Notes: a model not told the origin generated them from the letters alone. A DNA stretch of 64,000 nt from CAIKMD01 sp963740675 (GCA_963740675.1 CAVUFS010000003.1:124001-188000); one strand, 5' to 3'; counted from the stretch's first letter, positions 1 to 8,237 are shown. Numbers and translations: made by a program.

Positions 1-1
1 T

Positions 2-175
2 GTTCTCGGGATATTGCTGTATATCGGCACAGCCTGCACTTTGCGACTATTGCGGCGTTGTGAAGATCAATCGGCCGTTTATGCGCAACGGGGCTCGCCA
101 GAGATATCGACGCGCCTCCTAGAACTCTTCGGTCGCAGAGCTTCGCCCGGCCCTACGGTTAGGACAACGCATTGA
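2..175 (+). CDS. Possible 3' end of a membrane protein gene cut by the window edge
   Basis: Frame 2 is open from the window edge to a TGA at 173-175. It would encode 57 residues that begin with a hydrophobic stretch (VLGILLYIGTACTLRLLRR) and continue as a polar tail. This could be the last membrane segment and cytoplasmic tail of a protein that starts outside the window. The frame is short enough to be chance, and I recognise no family. The rest of bases 1-238 shows no other gene; a good ribosome binding site for the next gene lies at 227-232. Confidence 0.2.
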   Translation, partial: VLGILLYIGTACTLRLLRRCEDQSAVYAQRGSPEISTRLLELFGRRASPGPTVRTTH

Positions 176-238
176 CTGGGGGAGAGGTCGTCAGGCGACC
201 CCACCTGTCCGGCCACTCAAATCTCGAAGGAGATGCAC

Positions 239-820
239 ATGACCATCGTTACCATCGTTCGCGCAAAGCGTACACTCATCGCGCTGCTGCCATTAGTGGC
301 GCTCACCGCCTGCGTCACGGACAACAAGTACGACGCGCTGCAGGCTCAAAACAACCAACTGCAAGCGCAGCATCAAGCTGATCAGGAGAAGATCGCCGCT
401 CTCACCGCGCAACAGGGCCGGCTGCAGAATTCGCTCCGTTTGGTCGTCAACGACGATCTCGCGTTCAAATCGGGCTCATGGGAATTGTCCGCCGCGGGCG
501 AGCGCAACATGGCGCAGATCGCCCGGCAGCTGGCGCCGTATCAGCAACGGCGGATCCTCATCAGCGGCTATACCGACAATGCGCCGATTGGCCCCGACCT
601 GCGCCAAAAGGGCGTCGATACCAACGAACAACTCTCGCAAAGGCGGGCCGAGGCTGTCATGGCATACCTTGCCCAGCATGGCGCGAAGCGGGACATGATG
701 ACGACGAAAGGCTTTGGCGAGGCGCAACCGGTCGCCTCCAATGACACGCCGGCCGGGCGCGCGCAAAATCGCCGGGTCGAGATCACTTTCGCCGATCAGT
801 CGAACGCAGCACTGCCCTAA
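239..820 (+). CDS. OmpA-family peptidoglycan-binding lipoprotein
   Basis: The product is about 193 residues. A basic N-terminus and a hydrophobic run lead to the lipobox LTAC with Cys25, so the protein is probably lipidated and held in the outer membrane. Residues about 30-65 are rich in Gln and Ala and look like a short coiled coil. The C-terminal half is an OmpA-like domain (ISGYTDNAP, then the NRRVEI ending) of the kind that binds diaminopimelate in peptidoglycan. I chose the ATG at 239 because AAGGAG at 227-232 lies 6 bases upstream; the ATG at 233 abuts it. It is monocistronic, and a 28-bp perfect palindrome follows it. The likely role is tethering the outer membrane to the cell wall. 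Confidence 0.85.
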   Translation: MTIVTIVRAKRTLIALLPLVALTACVTDNKYDALQAQNNQLQAQHQADQEKIAALTAQQGRLQNSLRLVVNDDLAFKSGSWELSAAGERNMAQIARQLAPYQQRRILISGYTDNAPIGPDLRQKGVDTNEQLSQRRAEAVMAYLAQHGAKRDMMTTKGFGEAQPVASNDTPAGRAQNRRVEITFADQSNAALP

Positions 821-874
821 CGCCCGGAAGCCCGCGCGGATGTGAGGCGCGGTGTAATCGGTCACGGTGTGCCG

Positions 875-902
875 AGCTTCTCTTCCGCGCGGAAGAGAAG
901 CT
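875..902. terminator. Perfect palindrome between convergent genes, likely bidirectional terminator
   Basis: Two 12-base arms (AGCTTCTCTTCC and its exact reverse complement) flank GCGC, giving a fully self-complementary 28-bp element. It lies between the ends of the OmpA-like gene and the convergent hydrolase gene. It has no long T-run, so termination is inferred from position and stem strength. Confidence 0.5.
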
Positions 903-948
903 TCGGCGCGTCGTGCGTTCTGGACGCTCTCTCCGTCGAGCGGCTTAA

Positions 949-1830
949 CTACTTTGCCTCGATCGGGAAGAATTTATTGAGCCAGGTGCGGATGATCTCG
1001 ATCACGCGCGGGTTTTCCTGGCTGAACATGAAGTGATCGACATCGGGCATCAGGTGAAGATCGGTCGAGGTCTTGCCGGCATGCTCGAAGAGACGCAGCG
1101 ATTGCTCGGTCGGCGTCACCGAATCCTTCGATGCGTGCAGCAGCAGCAAGGGCCGCGGCGCGATGTTGCCAACGACCTCGTTGGCGCGGAAATTATACAT
1201 GCTCTCGACCGTGTCGAAAGTGAACTCCATGATCGAGTTCTTGGCGAGATGCGTGCGCAGATGCTCGGGGATCGGCACGATATCGAAACGCGGCACCATG
1301 ATGCTCTCGCCCTTCGCCTTCGCCGCCTTGCCGCGCTCCATCATCTCGGTGAAGCGCTTCCAGGCTTCCGGCAATTCATGCTGCTTGCGAAACTTGGTTT
1401 CGCCATCGCCCCAGCCGCCGGATGAGATCACCACGCCGATGCGCTTGTCGACGCCGCCGCTATAGACGGCGACCGCCGCGCCGAAAGACGAGCCGGCGAC
1501 GCCGATGCGATTGCCGTCGATCTCGGGTCGCGATTGCAGGAAAGTGACTGCGGCCTTCACGTCGTCGACCTGCTCAAGGCAGACATTGTTGGCGCGCTTG
1601 CCTTCGCTCTCGCCGCAGCCGCGGAAATCGAAGCGCAGCGCGACATAGCCCCATTCGGCGAGCATCTCGCACGGAAGAACGCAGTTGCTGCTGCTGCTGT
1701 TCGAGCCGAAGCCGTGCAGCACCATCATCGCCGGCCGCTTCTCGCCCGGCTTCATGCCAGCCGGCTTGTGAATGTAGCCGTTGATCTTCAGCCCGGCGGA
1801 TTGAAACGAAATGCGCTCTGCAGCGGCCAT
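949..1830 (-). CDS. Alpha/beta hydrolase (dienelactone hydrolase/peptidase S9-like)
   Basis: The 293-residue protein has the alpha/beta hydrolase signature: oxyanion region VLHGFGSN, nucleophile elbow GSSFG, acid-loop HASKDSVTP, and a late catalytic-type His in DVDHFMF. It starts with a beta-strand region typical of serine hydrolases that act on small acyl esters (FxSxGLKINGYIHKP). The start at 1830 is preceded by GGGAGGA; an upstream ATG at 1884 lacks such a site. No signal peptide is seen, so it is probably cytoplasmic. Substrate is unknown. It points away from the small membrane protein and Rieske gene that follow. Confidence 0.8.
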   Translation of the reverse strand: MAAAERISFQSAGLKINGYIHKPAGMKPGEKRPAMMVLHGFGSNSSSSNCVLPCEMLAEWGYVALRFDFRGCGESEGKRANNVCLEQVDDVKAAVTFLQSRPEIDGNRIGVAGSSFGAAVAVYSGGVDKRIGVVISSGGWGDGETKFRKQHELPEAWKRFTEMMERGKAAKAKGESIMVPRFDIVPIPEHLRTHLAKNSIMEFTFDTVESMYNFRANEVVGNIAPRPLLLLHASKDSVTPTEQSLRLFEHAGKTSTDLHLMPDVDHFMFSQENPRVIEIIRTWLNKFFPIEAK

Positions 1831-1945
1831 GGGTGTCCTCCCTCTGATGAAGTGGTCTATGCCGCAGACGGATGCCGGCTGCAATCGGATTTGCTAGCGT
1901 GACGGCGGGGAGGATCGGACGGGCGCGAAATGGAGATCGCGGGCG

Positions 1946-2176
1946 ATGGATCGATTGACGATTTTTGGCTTGTTCGCGGTCAGCGCGATGCTCATTTGCT
2001 ATGCGTTCGAGAGCCGCAGCCACTGGTTCATCGTCGCGTTTGCCGGCTCCTGCGCTCTCGGCTCGGCCTATGGCTTCTTGCAAGGTGCTTGGCCTTTCGG
2101 TCTGGTCGAGGCAATCTGGGCACTGGTCGCACTCAAGCGCTGGTGGGGCGTGCGAGGCGGCCTCGCGAAAGCCTGA
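1946..2176 (+). CDS. Small two-helix membrane protein
   Basis: The 76-residue product has two hydrophobic segments, about residues 4-20 and 27-45, followed by an amphipathic region (FGLVEAIWALVALKRWW). It resembles small uncharacterised alphaproteobacterial inner-membrane proteins. It lies 17 bases upstream of the Rieske oxygenase and may be co-transcribed with it. I do not recognise a named family, and no function is proposed. Confidence 0.6.
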   Translation: MDRLTIFGLFAVSAMLICYAFESRSHWFIVAFAGSCALGSAYGFLQGAWPFGLVEAIWALVALKRWWGVRGGLAKA

Positions 2177-2193
2177 GATAAGGCGAGGGAAAC

Positions 2194-3225
2194 ATGTCGG
2201 GCAGGTACCTGCGGAATTCCTGGTATGTCGCGGCCGAGGCCGGCGAAGTGACGCGCGCGCCGCTATCGCGGCTGCTGCTCGGCGAGCCGGTGGTGATGTA
2301 TCGCCGCGAGGACGGCACGCCCGTCGCGCTCGAGGATCGCTGCTGCCATCGCCGTGCGCCGCTTTCCAAGGGCAAGGTGATCGGTGATCGGCTGCAATGC
2401 GGCTATCACGGCTTCACCTTCGACGCGTCGGGCGCCTGCGTCGCCATTCCCGGCCAGGACCGGGTGCCGCCGAGCGTCGGCGTGCGCGGCTATCCGATGG
2501 TGGAGAGCCACGGCTTTTGCTGGATCTGGATGGGTGCGGCGGCCGCGGCTGATGCGTCGCGCATTCCCGATTTCAGCCGCAACACCGATCCGAACTGGAA
2601 GCCGGTACATGCGTGCTTGCCGGTGGCGGCGCATTACCAGCTTCTGGTCGAGAACCTCATCGACCTGTCGCATGTCGGCTTCGTCCATGCCAAGACCATC
2701 GGCACCGACGACAGCAAGGCGAAGCTCGATTTCGATCGCGGCGACGATTTCGTGAAGGTCATCCGCGCGCCGGTCGAGGTCGACACCGCGCCGCACAATG
2801 CCGCGCAAGGCATGGGGCCACGCTCGCGGCTGGAGAAGAGCATCACTTTCCTGCCGCCGTGCCAGGTGGTGATCGATGTGCGCACCACCGAGGTCGCGCC
2901 CGGCAAGAACGATCCGATGTCGCTCGGCATTACCATACTCAATGCCTGCACGCCGGAGACCGAGCGCTCGACGCATTATTTCTGGACCAGCATTCGCGAT
3001 TATCTGCAAAGCGACACGAAGCTCGACAGCTTCATGATGAAGATCACCACCGACGCCTTTAATGAGGACAAGGACATGCTCGAAGCGCAGCAACGCTGCA
3101 TCGCGCTCGATCCGGAAGCCGCTTATGTCAGCGTCAACGCCGATTGGGGCAGTGTACAGATGCGGCGGCTGATGGCTGAGCTTCTCCAGCGCGAGCAAGG
3201 CGTCGACGCGGAAGCGGCGCAGTAA
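2194..3225 (+). CDS. Rieske non-haem iron oxygenase, VanA/aromatic O-demethylase type
   Basis: The product is 343 residues, the usual size for vanillate O-demethylase oxygenases. The N-terminal Rieske domain carries the [2Fe-2S] ligand motifs CCHRRAP (about residue 49) and CGYHG (about residue 69). The catalytic domain has the mononuclear iron motif NLIDLSHVGFVH near residue 155. These enzymes hydroxylate or demethylate aromatic or aliphatic substrates using electrons from a separate ferredoxin reductase. No reductase gene is adjacent, so electrons must come from elsewhere. The convergent MFS gene and the hydrolase and flavin oxygenase further on suggest a catabolic locus. The substrate cannot be read from sequence. 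A second paralogue lies at 35160-36194. Confidence 0.88.
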   Translation: MSGRYLRNSWYVAAEAGEVTRAPLSRLLLGEPVVMYRREDGTPVALEDRCCHRRAPLSKGKVIGDRLQCGYHGFTFDASGACVAIPGQDRVPPSVGVRGYPMVESHGFCWIWMGAAAAADASRIPDFSRNTDPNWKPVHACLPVAAHYQLLVENLIDLSHVGFVHAKTIGTDDSKAKLDFDRGDDFVKVIRAPVEVDTAPHNAAQGMGPRSRLEKSITFLPPCQVVIDVRTTEVAPGKNDPMSLGITILNACTPETERSTHYFWTSIRDYLQSDTKLDSFMMKITTDAFNEDKDMLEAQQRCIALDPEAAYVSVNADWGSVQMRRLMAELLQREQGVDAEAAQ

Positions 3226-3260
3226 AGCTTTCAGCCGTCAGCTATCAGTCAACCAATGGC

Positions 3261-3334
3261 GTCATGCCCGGCCTTGTGCCGGGCATCCACGTCTTAAAAA
3301 CTCGTGGATGGCCGGGACAAGCCCGGCCATGACG
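3261..3334. repeat. REP-like inverted repeat, GTCATGCCCGGCC class
   Basis: Arms GTCATGCCCGGCC and GGCCGGGCATGAC-like sequence enclose an inner inverted repeat (CATCCACG and CGTGGATG). The whole element folds as one long hairpin between two convergent genes. Flanking bases also contain fragments of a second inverted motif (CAGCCGTCAG and CTGACGG). Confidence 0.75.
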
Positions 3335-3370
3335 AACTGACGGTTGATACCTGACGGCCGGAGCTGATGG

Positions 3371-4636
3371 CTACTCCGCCGCTGCTTTGCCGAATTCGCC
3401 GGGCACGACTTCCTGCTTCGGCGCGGGATAGGGATACGGGCCAAGCCCGAGGAACAGCCCGCAGGTAATGACCAGCAGCACCTCGTAGACAATGAAGATC
3501 GGCACGTAGGAGTGGAAGTGGTCGAAGCTCGCGCCCGAGAGCGATGGGCCGACGCCGTTGGCGCCGGCGAAGAGCGCGAACATCACGCCATAGATCTTGG
3601 CGTAAGCGCGGATGCCGAAATAGCGACTGGTGAAGAAGGCCATCAGATCGACCTCGGCGCCGACGCCGAGGCCGCAGAGTACCGCGCCATAAAGTGGCAC
3701 GCTGCCGCCTGCGCCGCTGGCGAGGAGGGCAATGCCGACCATCGGGATGATGAAGAAACCGATCGCGACATAGGGTCCCCAGAAGCGATCGAGGCACCAG
3801 CCGGCGATGATGCGGCCGATGATCAGCGCCAGACCGGCGGCGCTCAGCGCGCCGACCGCTGTTGACGCGGGAATGCCGCGATCGGTCAGGAGCGCGACAA
3901 TTTGGGTGAGGGTGCCGTTGATTGCGACGATGGCGATGAAGAAGGCGAGGGTGAAGGACCAGAAGCGCCAGGTCTTGAACGCCTCGCGCGCCAGCATGCC
4001 GGGCAGCACGTTCGCTGCCGCGCGTTCGGCCGCACGCCGCTCTTGCGGCTTGTAACCCGGCGGTTCGCGCAGGAAGATCGCGACAGGCAGCCAGGCGACG
4101 ATCATGATGGTGATGCCGAGACCGATATAGCCATCGCGCCAACCGAAATTGGCGATCAGCCGGGTGGCGATCTGTGGCACCAAAGCGACGCCGAGACCGA
4201 CGCCCGCCATGGCGATGCCGAGCGCCAAGCCGCGGCCGCGATCGAACCATTGCGAGACCGAATTGGCGTAGGGGATCGGTGACTGACAGCAATAGACGAG
4301 GCCCGAGAAGCCGAAGAGCAGATAGATGCGCGACGGGTCGGGCAGGATGGTCGAATAAAGCGCGGTCGAGATCGCGCAGAGGATCAGACCCGGGATCATG
4401 ACCCGGCGCGTGCCATAACGATCGAGCAGCCAGCCGAGCGCGAAGCAGGCGAGGGTGGTCATGAGTGAATTGATGCCGAGCGCCGAGCCGAAATAGCCGC
4501 GGCCGATGCCGAGCTCTTCCGTCACCGGTTTCAGGAACACGCCGAAAGCGAAGACGTTGATCGCGCCCGATCCGACCAAGAGGCCGCAGACGCTCGCGAA
4601 CACGACCCACCAGCGATTGCCGAAGAATTTCCCCAT
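3371..4636 (-). CDS. MFS transporter, oxalate/formate antiporter-like
   Basis: About 421 residues and 12 predicted membrane segments identify a major facilitator. The N-terminal region GNRWWVVFASVCGLLVGSGAINVFAFGVF and the LDRYGTRR loop between helices 2 and 3 fit the OxlT/monocarboxylate carrier subgroup. The start at 4636 follows GGGGGGAGA; an upstream ATG at 4672 is less likely. It is convergent with the Rieske gene and divergent from the hydrolase gene at 4815. A role in uptake of an organic acid used by the neighbouring catabolic enzymes is an inference. Confidence 0.85.
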   Translation of the reverse strand: MGKFFGNRWWVVFASVCGLLVGSGAINVFAFGVFLKPVTEELGIGRGYFGSALGINSLMTTLACFALGWLLDRYGTRRVMIPGLILCAISTALYSTILPDPSRIYLLFGFSGLVYCCQSPIPYANSVSQWFDRGRGLALGIAMAGVGLGVALVPQIATRLIANFGWRDGYIGLGITIMIVAWLPVAIFLREPPGYKPQERRAAERAAANVLPGMLAREAFKTWRFWSFTLAFFIAIVAINGTLTQIVALLTDRGIPASTAVGALSAAGLALIIGRIIAGWCLDRFWGPYVAIGFFIIPMVGIALLASGAGGSVPLYGAVLCGLGVGAEVDLMAFFTSRYFGIRAYAKIYGVMFALFAGANGVGPSLSGASFDHFHSYVPIFIVYEVLLVITCGLFLGLGPYPYPAPKQEVVPGEFGKAAAE

Positions 4637-4814
4637 GCGTCTCCCCCCGTCGTTACTGGTAGCGCTTAACACGCTCCGCTAGCACTGGTTGTAGCAAAGT
4701 TTGCGTTGCAACGGCATCCGAAAATGCGATGCAATCGCACAGCAATCCAACACCGGTTGATTCCGTTGGTGGATTCGGCAGAATGGCGGCTGCACAAGCG
4801 GAGGAAGCAACGGG

Positions 4815-5606
4815 ATGGCTCTCGCCGATGGTAAATCGACCATCGAGATCAGCGGTATTGCGCTGGAGATGGATGTTCGCGGCAACGGCAAGCCGCTTTT
4901 GTTTCTTCATCCTGAAATCGGCATGGATCGCGCCGGTCCTGCGCTCGACGCGCTGGCCAAAGGTGCGAAGGTGATCGCGCCAACTCATCCGGCCTATGGC
5001 AAGCCGGAGGTGCCGCTCAGCTTCAACACCATCGACGACATCGCTTATCTCTATCTCGACCTGCTCGAGGCGCATGATCTGCGCGATGTGAATGTCGTCG
5101 GTCTCGGCATCGGCGGCTGGATCGCGGCCGAGATGGCGGTGAAGTCGACGCAGCGTATGGCCAAGATGGTGCTGGTCGATGCGTTCGGCGTGAAGCATGG
5201 CGATCGCGAGGCGCGCGACATCTATGATATGTGGTTCGTCACCGACGCCGATCTGCAGAAAGTGTTCTATCTCGATCAGGAACTGGCGGCGCGCGATACG
5301 TCGAAGCTGTCCGATGACGAGCTCTACACGATCGCCCGCGCGCGCGAGGCGAGCTCGCGTTTCGGCTGGCGGCCTTACATGCACAATCCGAAGCTCAAAG
5401 GCCGGCTGCATCGTATTACGATTCCGTCGCTGGTGTTGTGGGGTGCCGAGGACAAGATCGTCGCGCCGGCTTACGGCAAGGCCTATGCCGCGGCGCTGCC
5501 GAACGCATCCTTTGCGACGATCGACAAGAGCGGGCATTTCCCGCATGTCGAGCAGCCGCAGGAATTTGCACGTCGTACGCTGGCATTCATTGAGGGGAAG
5601 AACTAA
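4815..5606 (+). CDS. Alpha/beta hydrolase-fold protein lacking the nucleophile serine
   Basis: This 263-residue protein has the full alpha/beta hydrolase layout: FLHPEIG near residue 30, acid-loop LWGAEDKIV, and C-terminal SGHFPHVEQP. In the nucleophile elbow the sequence is VVGLGIGGW, so position 98 is Gly where Ser is expected. Asp and His of the usual triad remain. It overlaps the next gene by one base (TAATG), so the two are translationally coupled. Pairs of alpha/beta hydrolase and luciferase-like monooxygenase are common in degradation loci. Without the Ser it may be a non-hydrolytic fold user (lyase, dioxygenase or scaffold) or an inactive homologue. Confidence 0.8.
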   Translation: MALADGKSTIEISGIALEMDVRGNGKPLLFLHPEIGMDRAGPALDALAKGAKVIAPTHPAYGKPEVPLSFNTIDDIAYLYLDLLEAHDLRDVNVVGLGIGGWIAAEMAVKSTQRMAKMVLVDAFGVKHGDREARDIYDMWFVTDADLQKVFYLDQELAARDTSKLSDDELYTIARAREASSRFGWRPYMHNPKLKGRLHRITIPSLVLWGAEDKIVAPAYGKAYAAALPNASFATIDKSGHFPHVEQPQEFARRTLAFIEGKN

Positions 5607-6799
5607 TGCGAGTTTTTCACTTCACCGAGCAGCCTTATGCACCGGCCTGGAAAGATCACGGCGGCGCGCTGCGCATCACCATCCCGAACAGCCGCTGCGA
5701 TCCGAAGCTCGCGGGCGATCTGCTGCATCGCTATTACGACGAATGGCAGCTCGCCGATGAGATCGGCCTCGACATTATGTGCAACGAGCATCACTCGACG
5801 GCGACCTGCATGGCTTCGACCGTCGTGGTTACGCTCTCGGTCCTGGCGCGCATCACCAAGAAAGCGCGGCTGCTGGTTCTCGGCTATCCGCTGGCCCATC
5901 GTCCCGATCCGCTGCGCGCCGCCGAAGAGCTCTCGACCATCGACGTGATCTCGCGCGGCCGGCTCAATATGGGCTTCGTCAAAGGCGTGCCATCGGAATT
6001 CACGCCGTCCAACGCCAATCCCGTCCATGTCGAAGAGCGCTTCTGGGAATCGCTCGACTTCATCGTCAAGGCGATGACGACGCATGACGGGCCGTTCAAT
6101 TGGGAAAGCGAGAATTTCCAATATCGCCAGGTGAACATCTGGCCGCGGCCGTATCAGCAGCCGCATCCGCCGGTGTGGAGCACGACCGGCAGCAAGCACA
6201 ACGCGCAGCGCCTCGGCGAGCGCGGCTACACCATGGCGACGCTCGGTACCGGCTATGCGACGAAGCCGCTCTACGAGGCGTATCGCGAAGCCTATCGCGC
6301 GAAATTCCATCGCGAGCCGCCGCCGGATCGTTTCGGCTATCTCGGCCTGATGGCCGTAGGTGAGACCGAAGCGGAGGCGCGCCGCCGGGGCGAGCTGGTC
6401 GCGGATTATCTCCGCACGCTGCCGTTCACGCCGGCGCCGTTCCGCAATCCGCCGGGCTATATCTCAATCGATGCCAATGTGCAGTTGATGAAGGCGGCGG
6501 GCCGTCCGCCCAATCGCAGCTTCACCAAGGACGGTCGCGCCATCAACATGATGACCGGCAGTGTCCAGGATCTGATCGATGCCGGCATCATGTTCTGCGG
6601 CACGCCCGACCAGGTCTACGACCAGATTACCGGCTTCGCCGAATCATGCGGCGGCATGGGCAATCTTTTATCGATGAGCCATGCCGGCTTCATGGACCAT
6701 AACGACACGGTCGCCAATCTCTCGCTCTTCGCGAAAGAGGTGTTGCCGCGCTTGAAGGAATACCGCCAACCCAACGAAGCTGCAGCCGCAGCCGAATAG
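5606..6799 (+). CDS. LLM-class flavin-dependent monooxygenase
   Basis: The 397-residue protein belongs to the bacterial luciferase-like (TIM barrel) family. Visible features are the N-terminal FHFTEQPY strand, the ICCM/CNEHHS segment (LDIMCNEHHST, about residues 54-64), the AEELSTIDVISRGRLNMGF loop that binds the flavin phosphate region, and a C-terminal segment typical of the family. Such enzymes use reduced FMN and O2 to oxidise small organic substrates and need a separate flavin reductase, which is not present nearby. It is coupled to the upstream hydrolase-fold gene. The last codons (AAAAAE and stop) lie in a 33-bp tandem duplication. Confidence 0.88.
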   Translation: MRVFHFTEQPYAPAWKDHGGALRITIPNSRCDPKLAGDLLHRYYDEWQLADEIGLDIMCNEHHSTATCMASTVVVTLSVLARITKKARLLVLGYPLAHRPDPLRAAEELSTIDVISRGRLNMGFVKGVPSEFTPSNANPVHVEERFWESLDFIVKAMTTHDGPFNWESENFQYRQVNIWPRPYQQPHPPVWSTTGSKHNAQRLGERGYTMATLGTGYATKPLYEAYREAYRAKFHREPPPDRFGYLGLMAVGETEAEARRRGELVADYLRTLPFTPAPFRNPPGYISIDANVQLMKAAGRPPNRSFTKDGRAINMMTGSVQDLIDAGIMFCGTPDQVYDQITGFAESCGGMGNLLSMSHAGFMDHNDTVANLSLFAKEVLPRLKEYRQPNEAAAAAE

Positions 6800-6839
6800 C
6801 CAGCCAATGAGGCTGCAGCCGCAGCCGAATAGCCAGCCA
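6779..6839 (+). repeat. 33-bp-period tandem duplication across a stop codon
   Basis: A 28-base block at 6779-6806, beginning GCTGCAGCCGCAGCCGAA and including the TAG stop of the monooxygenase gene, is repeated exactly at 6812-6839. The second copy lies just before the ModE-like gene. It looks like a recent slippage or unequal-crossing event. Confidence 0.85.
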
Positions 6840-6850
6840 GAGCGAGAGCT

Positions 6851-7234
6851 ATGCCACCACGTCTAACCCTTCGTGTCGATCTCGGACCTAAACAGTCGAT
6901 CGGTCCCGGGAAAATGCGCCTGCTCGATGCCATCGCCGAAACCGGCTCGATCAGTAGTGCCGGGCGCATGTTGGGTATGTCTTATCGTCGCGCCTGGATG
7001 CTCATCGACGATCTCAATTCGAGCTTCCGGCGCAAAGTGGTATCGACCACGCTGGGCGGCAAAGAGGGCGGTGGTGCGAAGCTCACGCCTTTCGGCGAGG
7101 AATTGGTGAAGCGCTATCGCGCGATCGAGGCGAACGCGACAAAGGCGACACGTGCCCATGTCGCCTTTCTCGCTCGTTCGATGCGCACCGACCCGGAAGC
7201 CGGTGCTGCAAAGCGCACGCGGCTGAGCCGCTAA
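6851..7234 (+). CDS. ModE-type winged-helix regulator without molybdate-binding domain
   Basis: The 127-residue product matches the N-terminal DNA-binding domain of ModE: RLLDAIAETGSISSAGRMLGMSYRRAW (helix-turn-helix, about residues 23-50) followed by LTPFGEELVKRYRAIE. Full ModE has two C-terminal Mop domains, about 130 further residues, which are missing here. Such short forms are known in alphaproteobacteria. A separate Mop gene lies at 8273-8482 and ModA at 7395-8177, so it probably controls molybdate uptake by binding the palindrome at 8193-8216. How it would sense molybdate without its own Mop domain is open. Confidence 0.85.
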   Translation: MPPRLTLRVDLGPKQSIGPGKMRLLDAIAETGSISSAGRMLGMSYRRAWMLIDDLNSSFRRKVVSTTLGGKEGGGAKLTPFGEELVKRYRAIEANATKATRAHVAFLARSMRTDPEAGAAKRTRLSR

Positions 7235-7246
7235 GTCCTTTAAGTG

Positions 7247-7324
7247 CTCGCCCCGGCGAAAGCCGGGGCCCATTGCTCACCAGCGCGATGATGAACCATG
7301 GGTCCCGGCTTTCGCCGGGACGAG
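7247..7324. repeat. REP-like inverted repeat, CCCCGGCGAAAGCCGGGG class
   Basis: CTCGCCCCGGCGAAAGCC opens the element and GGCTTTCGCCGGGACGAG closes it, with CCATGGG-like inner arms. It sits between convergent modE-like and modA genes, immediately beside a second element of another class. Confidence 0.75.
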
Positions 7325-7337
7325 GGGTTATTGGTCT

Positions 7338-7379
7338 CGTCATTGCGAGAAACGAAGCTTCGCTTCGCTCGCAATGACG
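7338..7379. repeat. REP-like inverted repeat, CGTCATTGCGAG class (short)
   Basis: CGTCATTGCGAG and its reverse complement CTCGCAATGACG flank a 18-base centre containing GAAGCTTCGCTTCG. This is a short version of the same element seen at 23399 and 27273. Confidence 0.75.
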
Positions 7380-7394
7380 AATAGGTTTACGGAA

Positions 7395-8177
7395 CTACTT
7401 CGCGATGATCGAAAATCCCTGCTTTTCGAAGAACGGCTTCGCCGCATCCGAGTGCATATAGGCGAGGAACTTCGCCGCTTCCGGATTCTTCGATGATGCG
7501 GTGATCGCCGCGGGATAGATGATCGGCGGATAGGTATCAGCCGGGAACACGCCGGCGACCTTCACGCCCTTATCGGCCGCTGCGTCGGTCTGATAGACGA
7601 TACCGAACGGCGCTTCCTTGCGCGATACGAAGAGCAGCGCAGCGCGGACATCTTCGGCGCTCGCGACTTTTTTCTCGACCGAATCCCACACGCCGAGCTT
7701 TTGCAGCGCCGCCTTGCCGTATTTGCCGGCCGGGACGGAATTGGGATTGGCCATGGCGAGCTTGCCGTCGCCGATCAGCGAGGCAAGCGGGAAGCCCGGC
7801 TTGATATCGACGGTCTTGGTGCTGTCCGCTGGCTCGACAAGCACGAGCACATTGCCGAAGAAATTCGCGCGCGTCTCGGGCTTGATCGCGTTGTTCTTCT
7901 GAACGTCGTTCATCCAGTCGAGATCGGCCGAGATGAAGATGTCGGCCGGTGCGCCGTTCTCGATCTGCTTGGCGAGGGCAGAGCTTGCGGCGTAAGAAAC
8001 TTTGATCGCCCCGCCGCCACTTTTTTCATAAGCGGCGACCGTATCGTCGAGCGCGTTCTTGAGGCTCGCCGCGGCGAAAACCAGAACGTCGTCGGCAAAC
8101 GCGGCAGGCGCCAGGACGAACAAACCAAAGGCCAGGGCAAGCCCGGCCGGAATTAAGCGGAAACGTGCCAATTTCAT
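7395..8177 (-). CDS. modA: Molybdate ABC transporter periplasmic binding protein ModA
   Basis: The 260-residue protein has a Sec signal peptide ending about ALAFGLFVLAPAAFA, then the ModA start DDVLVFAAASLKNALDD, the SSALAKQIENGAPADIFISAD segment with its oxyanion-binding serines, and a C-terminal YMHSDAAKPFFEKQGF. ModA captures molybdate or tungstate and delivers it to ModBC. No modB or modC is present in the window, which is unusual. I chose the ATG at 8177 because GGGAGG precedes it by about 8 bases. It is divergent from the Mop and BtuCDF-like genes and shares with them a ModE-like palindrome. Confidence 0.92.
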   Translation of the reverse strand: MKLARFRLIPAGLALAFGLFVLAPAAFADDVLVFAAASLKNALDDTVAAYEKSGGGAIKVSYAASSALAKQIENGAPADIFISADLDWMNDVQKNNAIKPETRANFFGNVLVLVEPADSTKTVDIKPGFPLASLIGDGKLAMANPNSVPAGKYGKAALQKLGVWDSVEKKVASAEDVRAALLFVSRKEAPFGIVYQTDAAADKGVKVAGVFPADTYPPIIYPAAITASSKNPEAAKFLAYMHSDAAKPFFEKQGFSIIAK

Positions 8178-8192
8178 TCGAAAACCTCCCAT

Positions 8193-8216
8193 CGATATAT
8201 TTACTCGAATATGTCG
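8193..8216. promoter_or_regulatory. ModE-type operator (Mo box) candidate
   Basis: The arms CGATATATT (8193-8201) and AATATGTCG (8208-8216) form an inverted repeat with 8 of 9 matching positions around a 6-base spacer. The architecture resembles known ModE sites, which have CG-TATAT-type arms. It lies 16 bases upstream of the modA start and about 56 bases upstream of the Mop gene, so one regulator could control both directions. Confidence 0.6.
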
Positions 8217-8237
8217 CCACGGCTGTATTTGCAAGGA

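Noticed and set aside
3294..4610. A 438-codon frame overlapping the MFS gene in a second minus-strand frame
   Set aside because: The sequence is rich in Arg and Pro and lacks membrane segments; the other frame encodes an intact transporter.
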